This document shows positions 52,879 to 58,173 of a stretch of 58,173 nucleotides of DNA, piece by piece; within the stretch, counting starts at the first letter, position 1; every line of letters starts with the position of its first letter. The stretch comes from Corynebacterium sp. 13CS0277 (lineage in GTDB: Bacteria; Actinomycetota; Actinomycetes; Mycobacteriales; Mycobacteriaceae). The notes beneath the pieces were generated by a model. That model was given only the letters and a program-made list of their open reading frames with translations. It was not told the DNA's origin and made no database searches. Where the stretch lies: positions 1-58,173 of the forward strand of contig NZ_PPDL01000022.1 of assembly GCF_002994655.1 (NCBI RefSeq), written 5' to 3'. The translations under genes and the position numbers were made by a program.

Positions 52879-52884
52879 TAAATT
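52879..52884 (+). promoter_or_regulatory. -10 box TAAATT for the ilvBNC leader
   Basis: It is 8 nt upstream of the leader peptide ATG at 52893, so the transcript would start at the leader peptide. Confidence 0.6.
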
Positions 52885-52892
52885 GCTGAACC

Positions 52893-52943
52893 ATGACGAT
52901 CCGACTTCTTGATGTAGTAATTAGCCAGCGGCGCCGGCCGTAG
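52893..52943 (+). CDS. ilvBNC attenuator leader peptide
   Basis: A 16-codon ORF reading MTIRLLDVVISQRRRP, with adjacent Leu-Leu and Val-Val and two Ile codons, then a stop. Ribosome stalling at these codons when branched-chain amino acids are short would prevent the downstream terminator from forming. This is the known mode of ilvBNC control in C. glutamicum. Confidence 0.85.
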   Translation: MTIRLLDVVISQRRRP

Positions 52944-52980
52944 CGGCTTGATTTACGCATCAACCGTCGACACAGTCAGC

Positions 52981-53034
52981 GCCCCTAAGCTCGTGCCACA
53001 CCAGGCACTGAAACAAAGAAGCTTTGGGGCTTTT
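52981..53034 (+). terminator. ilvBNC attenuator terminator
   Basis: GCCCCTAAGCT (52981-52991) pairs with AGCTTTGGGGC (53020-53030) with one mismatch, followed by TTTT. An inner GTGCC/GGCAC stem is nested in it. It lies 37 nt after the leader peptide stop and over 400 bp before ilvB. A small TTGAT/ATCAA hairpin lies between. Confidence 0.85.
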
Positions 53035-53443
53035 GTTATGAATACACCCGTGTGACCCCGCGGCCTCACCGCCTCCCGGGCCACGGTGCACGCCACATAC
53101 AGGCGCACACTGGGGCCGGACACGGCGATGGGTGCCCGTGGGGATCATCCACCCCAAGGCGGCCACCTTCACGCCTGCGGGTGGAGCGCTGGCCCTGTGA
53201 AAAGAGTCCGGTCGCCGCACCAGGGTTCACCCGCTGAGAACACAGTTGGGCAGGCGAGCGCGAACGGGGAGAAGTGATTCATTGACCAGCGTCTGGCCCA
53301 CCGGCCGCCGGTGCGCTGGGGCTGATGAGTGTCGGCGTGGTCGAGTCACGTCGTGCGTTCGTGGTCGGTGCCTTCCACGAACGCCGAAGTACAAAAGAAG
53401 TCCCGAAGATGGTTTTCTCAGTTTTCAAAGGAGCAGCAACGTC
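53035..53443. other. 409-bp untranslated stretch between attenuator and ilvB
   Basis: No gene is seen. It is unusually long for the region between an attenuator and its structural gene. A TTGACC at about 53282 might be a -35 element for a second promoter, but a matching -10 is not clear. Confidence 0.4.
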
Positions 53444-55336
53444 GTGAACTCGGCAGCTTCCACACAGGCGGCGAAGGGGCAATCCTCGAAGTCCGCGAAA
53501 AACGCTACGCCGGAACGAATGACGGGCGCCCAGGCCATTGTGCGTTCCCTGGAAGAACTCGGCGCCGACGTCGTGTTCGGCCTCCCGGGCGGCGCAGTTC
53601 TGCCCCTGTATGACCCCATTTATTCCTCGGAGAAGGTGCGCCACGTGCTGGTGCGCCACGAGCAGGGTGCTGGCCACGCCGCCACCGGCTACGCGCAAGC
53701 CACCGGCAAGGTGGGCGTGTGCATCGCGACCTCCGGCCCGGGGGCGACGAACCTCGTCACCCCGATCGCGGACGCGAACCTCGACTCGGTGCCGATCGTG
53801 GCGATCACCGGCCAGGTCGGCCACACCCTGCTTGGTACGGACGCCTTCCAGGAGGCTGACATCCGTGGCATCACCATGCCGGTGACCAAGCACAACTTCA
53901 TGATCACGGACCCGAACATGATCCCCGCCGCCTTGGCGGAGGCGTTCCACCTGGCGGCCACGGGCCGCCCGGGCCCGGTGCTCGTCGACATCCCGAAGGA
54001 TGTGCAGATGGCGGAGATGGACTTCGTGTGGCCGCCGAAGATGGACCTGCCGGGGTACAAGCCGGTGACCACCGGGCACCCGCGGCAGATCCACGAAGCC
54101 ATCAAGCTGATTTCCCAGGCGGAGAAGCCCTGCCTGTACATCGGCGGCGGCGTCATCAAGGCCGAAGCTCACAAGGAACTGCTGGAGTTCGCCGAATACA
54201 CCGGCATCCCCGTCGTCACCACCCTCATGGCGCTGGGCGCGTTCCCGGACTCGCACCCGCTGCACATGGGTATGCCGGGCATGCACGGGTCGGTGTCCGC
54301 AGTCGGCACGATGCAGCGCTCGGACCTGCTCATCGCCATCGGTGCCCGCTTCGACGACCGTGTCACCGGTGCCGTTGATGCCTTCGCACCCGATGCGAAG
54401 GTCATTCACGCCGATATCGACCCGGCGGAAATCTCCAAGATTCGCATGGCGGACGTGCCGATCGTCGGCGACGCCCGCGAGGTTCTCGCCGACATGCTGG
54501 CCGCCTACAAGTCCTCCGGCCTGCCGACGCCGAACGTTGGCCCGTGGGTGCAGTACGTGACCGGACTGAAGGAGAAGTACCCGCGCGGCTGGGACGAACA
54601 GCCCCACGGAATGATCTCCCCGCAGTACGTCATCAACGCCCTGAGCAACGAGGTCGGCCCCGACGCGATCTACTGCGCGGGCGTGGGCCAGCACCAAATG
54701 TGGTCCGCCCAGTTCATCGACTTCGAAAACCCGCGCACGTGGCTGAACTCCGGTGGTGCCGGCACGATGGGCTACTCGGTGCCCGCCGCCATGGGTGCCA
54801 AGGCCGGTATGCCGGACAAGGAAGTCTGGGCGATCGACGGCGACGGCTGCTTCCAGATGACCAACCAGGAACTCACCACCTGCGCGATGGAGGGCTTCCC
54901 CATCAAGGTCGCACTCATCAACAACGGCAACCTCGGCATGGTGCGCCAGTGGCAGACCCTGTTCTACGGGGGCCGCTACTCGAACACCAAGCTGCGCGAA
55001 CAGGGCGAATACATGCCCGACTTCGTCGGCCTATCCGAGGCCATGGGGTGTGAAGCGATCCGTGTGACGAAAAAGGAAGACGTCATCCCCGCCATCCGAC
55101 GCGCCCGGGAAATCAACGACCGGCCCGTCGTCATCGACTTCATCGTCGGCGAAGACGCCCAGGTGTGGCCCATGGTGGCCGCCGGCAACTCCAACACCGA
55201 AATCGAGTACGCGCTCGGTCTCCGGCCCCTGTTCGACGAGCACTCCGCCGGTGAGTCTCCCGCCGCCATCGATGTCGCCATCGACGACAACGCCAACGAT
55301 GCTGCCAAGCAGTCCAGCCGAAAGGACATCATCTAA
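53444..55336 (+). CDS. ilvB: Acetohydroxyacid synthase, large subunit
   Basis: A 630-residue ThDP enzyme that condenses pyruvate with pyruvate or 2-ketobutyrate, the first common step of branched-chain amino acid synthesis. Motifs: [15 protein letters not shown] (catalytic Glu), [16 protein letters not shown], and the ThDP site [14 protein letters not shown] to [22 protein letters not shown] lies upstream of GTG 53444. Its TAA overlaps the ilvN ATG by one base (TAATG), coupling translation of the two subunits. Confidence 0.97.
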   Translation: MNSAASTQAAKGQSSKSAKNATPERMTGAQAIVRSLEELGADVVFGLPGGAVLPLYDPIYSSEKVRHVLVRHEQGAGHAATGYAQATGKVGVCIATSGPGATNLVTPIADANLDSVPIVAITGQVGHTLLGTDAFQEADIRGITMPVTKHNFMITDPNMIPAALAEAFHLAATGRPGPVLVDIPKDVQMAEMDFVWPPKMDLPGYKPVTTGHPRQIHEAIKLISQAEKPCLYIGGGVIKAEAHKELLEFAEYTGIPVVTTLMALGAFPDSHPLHMGMPGMHGSVSAVGTMQRSDLLIAIGARFDDRVTGAVDAFAPDAKVIHADIDPAEISKIRMADVPIVGDAREVLADMLAAYKSSGLPTPNVGPWVQYVTGLKEKYPRGWDEQPHGMISPQYVINALSNEVGPDAIYCAGVGQHQMWSAQFIDFENPRTWLNSGGAGTMGYSVPAAMGAKAGMPDKEVWAIDGDGCFQMTNQELTTCAMEGFPIKVALINNGNLGMVRQWQTLFYGGRYSNTKLREQGEYMPDFVGLSEAMGCEAIRVTKKEDVIPAIRRAREINDRPVVIDFIVGEDAQVWPMVAAGNSNTEIEYALGLRPLFDEHSAGESPAAIDVAIDDNANDAAKQSSRKDII

Positions 55337-55851
55337 TGAGCAAGGAGATCCACCGCCACATCCTGAGCGTCCTCGCGCAGGACACCGATGGCATTATCTC
55401 CCGCCTGGCGGGCATGTTCACCCGGCGTGGTTACTCGATCGTGTCCATCGCGTCTGCCGCGACCCACACCCCCGGTATCAACCGCATCACCATCGTCGTC
55501 GACGCCGACGACCTCCACATCGAGCAGATCACCAAGCAGCTCAACAAGCTGATCCCGGTGCTCAAAGTGATCCGCCTCGAAGACGACCAGGCGGTTGCCC
55601 GGGCGCTCATGCTCGTCAAGGTTGACGCGGACAACTCCAACCGCCCGCAGGTCGTCGACGCAGCGAAGATCTTCCGCGCCCGCGTCATCGACGTCGCGCC
55701 CGAATCCGTCGTCATTGAGGCCACCGGCCAGCCGGCGAAGCTGCAGGCACTCATCGACGTGCTGGAGCCCTTCGGCATCCGCGAGATGATCCGCTCCGGC
55801 GAGGTGGCCCTCGGCCGCGGCCCGAAGGTGATGGCACCCCGCAAGGGCTAA
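55336..55851 (+). CDS. ilvN: Acetohydroxyacid synthase, small regulatory subunit
   Basis: A 171-residue regulatory subunit. The N-terminal ACT domain (ILSVLAQDTDGIISRLAGMF and RRGYSIVSI) binds valine for feedback inhibition; the C-terminal ACT-like domain contains VVIEATGQPAKLQALIDVL. It is translationally coupled to ilvB. Confidence 0.96.
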   Translation: MSKEIHRHILSVLAQDTDGIISRLAGMFTRRGYSIVSIASAATHTPGINRITIVVDADDLHIEQITKQLNKLIPVLKVIRLEDDQAVARALMLVKVDADNSNRPQVVDAAKIFRARVIDVAPESVVIEATGQPAKLQALIDVLEPFGIREMIRSGEVALGRGPKVMAPRKG

Positions 55852-55869
55852 TAGCCTTCGCTGCTCACT

Positions 55870-55910
55870 CCCCGGGATCCGTCCCGGGGGTGGTGGGGGT
55901 AATGCCCCCA
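55870..55910 (+). terminator. Two hairpins between ilvN and ilvC
   Basis: CCCCGGGA/TCCCGGGG (55870-55877 with 55882-55889) and TGGGGG/CCCCCA (55894-55910). They could partly terminate ilvBN transcripts or mark an RNA processing point ahead of ilvC. Confidence 0.5.
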
Positions 55911-55935
55911 CGCCCATAAAAATCCCACAGTTTGA

Positions 55936-57105
<1,170 letters not shown>

Positions 57106-57142
57106 ACAGCGGCCTGCGCCACCCGCGCGACTGCGCACAAGC

Positions 57143-57181
57143 CACCCCCGTCTCACCTGCCTGGCAGGAGAGGCGGGGGTG
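57143..57181 (+). terminator. ilvBNC terminator
   Basis: A stem of about 19 bp with one mismatch and one G-U pair (57143-57161 with 57163-57181), followed by a short T-containing stretch. Confidence 0.8.
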
Positions 57182-57336
57182 CTTGCATCCCACGGGTCGA
57201 ACCAGCGATCAGCCTCTTCGTGCTGAGGGACCCAGTGCCCGAAGGCTACGACTACTAAACCCGCCGCGGCGGTACCTGCCACAGGTGGGGTGGGTGTGGC
57301 AGGTGCCGTCGCGGGGGTGCGGACCTTGGGTGGGGG

Positions 57337-58173
57337 TTAGTCCTTCGGTGGCAGCACCGAGTCATCGAAGCTGATGTCCCACCAGTCGTCATCGTCGTCG
57401 TCATCGTTGGTGGTGATAACGGGTGCATCCTCGGCCGGTGGGGCAGGAGCATCGACGATGTCGACAGCGTCGGCAGCTTCGGGCACAGTGGGGGTTTCGG
57501 GGGTGGGTTCCTCCTGTTGTTCCACCACCTCCTCCGTGGGTGGGGGTGGTGGGACGGGTCCGTGGATGGGGGGTGGGACAGGCCTGGGGGTGACGACTCC
57601 GACGGGCAGGACATCCATACCGGCCAGGTGATCAGTATCTGGGAGGTCCATCAGGGGGGTGTCGGTGTCGTCGCGGTCGTAGGTGATTGCCGGACTGGTG
57701 GGGTCGATGTCGTCGAGGCCTGGCTCAAAGACATCGACGTACCGTGCGGCAGCACCAGTTGCGCGACCATTGGTGGCCGGTGCCCCATTGGTGGTGTCAC
57801 CTTTGGTGGTGTCTGCCTGGCCGCTGTCGGCGTCTACCGCACGACCGGTGCCCTTGGGGGTATCGGTGGTGTGGGTGTCCGGGTCACCACTGGCGGTGGT
57901 GTCGGCAGCACCATCAGCACCGGCATGAGCAGCACCGTCAGCATCCCGCCCATCAGCAGCACCAGCAGCACCGCTCGCATCACCGTCACCGTCAGTGTGA
58001 CCGTCGGTGTTGGTGTCGTCGGTGTTGGTGTCGTCGGTGGGGATGTAGCCGGTTGCGTCACAGTACTCTTCAGCACTGTACGACGCGGCGTACTGCTCCT
58101 TGGCACCTTCATCGACGTACCACTGGCCGTGCTCGAGGTCGTAGTCGCGCACCATCTCAGCCAGCTCCTGGTA
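57337..58173 (-). CDS. Asp/Thr/Pro-rich protein of unknown function, 5' end missing
   Basis: A partial gene. The frame is open to the window edge with no convincing start (an ATG at 58155 is probably internal), so the N-terminus lies outside. The visible 279 residues begin YQELAEMVRDYDLEHGQWYV, a helical globular end. Then come Asp/Thr/Gly-rich low complexity with a DDTNT repeat, a mid-segment (AARYVDVFEPGLDDIDP), a Pro-rich stretch and a final acidic run of eight Asp before WWDISFDDSVLPPKD. No family is recognised. It may be the disordered tail of an envelope or secreted protein. Confidence 0.6.
   Translation of the reverse strand, partial: YQELAEMVRDYDLEHGQWYVDEGAKEQYAASYSAEEYCDATGYIPTDDTNTDDTNTDGHTDGDGDASGAAGAADGRDADGAAHAGADGAADTTASGDPDTHTTDTPKGTGRAVDADSGQADTTKGDTTNGAPATNGRATGAAARYVDVFEPGLDDIDPTSPAITYDRDDTDTPLMDLPDTDHLAGMDVLPVGVVTPRPVPPPIHGPVPPPPPTEEVVEQQEEPTPETPTVPEAADAVDIVDAPAPPAEDAPVITTNDDDDDDDWWDISFDDSVLPPKD

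Noticed and set aside
53246..53443. Extended N-terminus of ilvB
   Set aside because: The family N-terminus and the AAAGGAG site both fit GTG 53444.

Overview
The window is chromosomal DNA of a GC-rich Corynebacterium (Actinobacteria). Gene order (glgB, glgE, ABC ATPase, NUDIX, etfB-etfA, cysteine desulfurase, mnmA, ligA, gatC-gatA, pfkA, gatB, lysE/lysG, ilvD, mscCG, ilvB-ilvN-ilvC) follows the arrangement I recall from C. glutamicum. The proteins are strongly corynebacterial, notably an MscCG-type channel with a fourth membrane segment and a LysE/LysG pair. Many genes have a TANNNT box 6-8 nt before the start codon and no Shine-Dalgarno sequence, the pattern of leaderless transcripts in corynebacteria and mycobacteria.

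Layout. 0-1.6 kb: a membrane protein and a secreted protein. 1.9-7.3 kb (minus): glycogen branching enzyme GlgB, carrying an unusual histone-H1-like lysine-rich tail, and maltosyltransferase GlgE. 7.9-13.9 kb (plus): ABC ATPase, NUDIX hydrolase, THUMP-like methyltransferase and electron transfer flavoprotein. 14.1-15.4 kb (minus): two secreted proteins. 15.6-21.0 kb (plus): cysteine desulfurase, MnmA, a MetE-like protein, a lipoprotein and a YjaB-like acetyltransferase. 21.0-21.8 kb: a gene-free, less GC-rich scar with three 16-bp direct repeats at an exact 23-bp period. 21.8-31.9 kb: DEDDh exonuclease, LigA, a histidine-rich metal-binding protein with an internal tandem duplication, an ACT-domain protein, GatC-GatA, and an MFS exporter with its TetR regulator.

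31.9-35.0 kb is the clearest accessory island: two unrecognised genes (A, B) occur twice in tandem (A1-small ORF-B1-A2-B2) and are less GC-rich than their surroundings. B weakly resembles Imm35/YrhB-type immunity proteins, so an orphan immunity or defence array is the best hypothesis. I do not recognise A.

35.1-47.9 kb: small membrane protein, second MFS exporter, PfkA, a large coiled-coil protein of unknown function, GatB, a YkvI-like membrane protein, LysE/LysG, a DoxX-like protein and a small membrane protein. 47.9-57.1 kb: branched-chain amino acid genes, with ilvD, a PH-domain protein and mscCG on minus, then ilvBNC on plus behind a classical attenuator (16-codon leader peptide rich in Leu, Val and Ile, followed by a terminator hairpin). 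The right edge cuts a D/T/P-rich protein of unknown function.

Themes are glycogen and maltose-1-phosphate metabolism, tRNA and Glu-tRNA(Gln) maturation (MnmA, GatCAB), branched-chain amino acid synthesis with amino acid export (LysE, MscCG), and DNA repair (LigA). Nearly all operons end in strong GC-rich hairpins. All functional calls are read from sequence and remembered family features; no database search was run.
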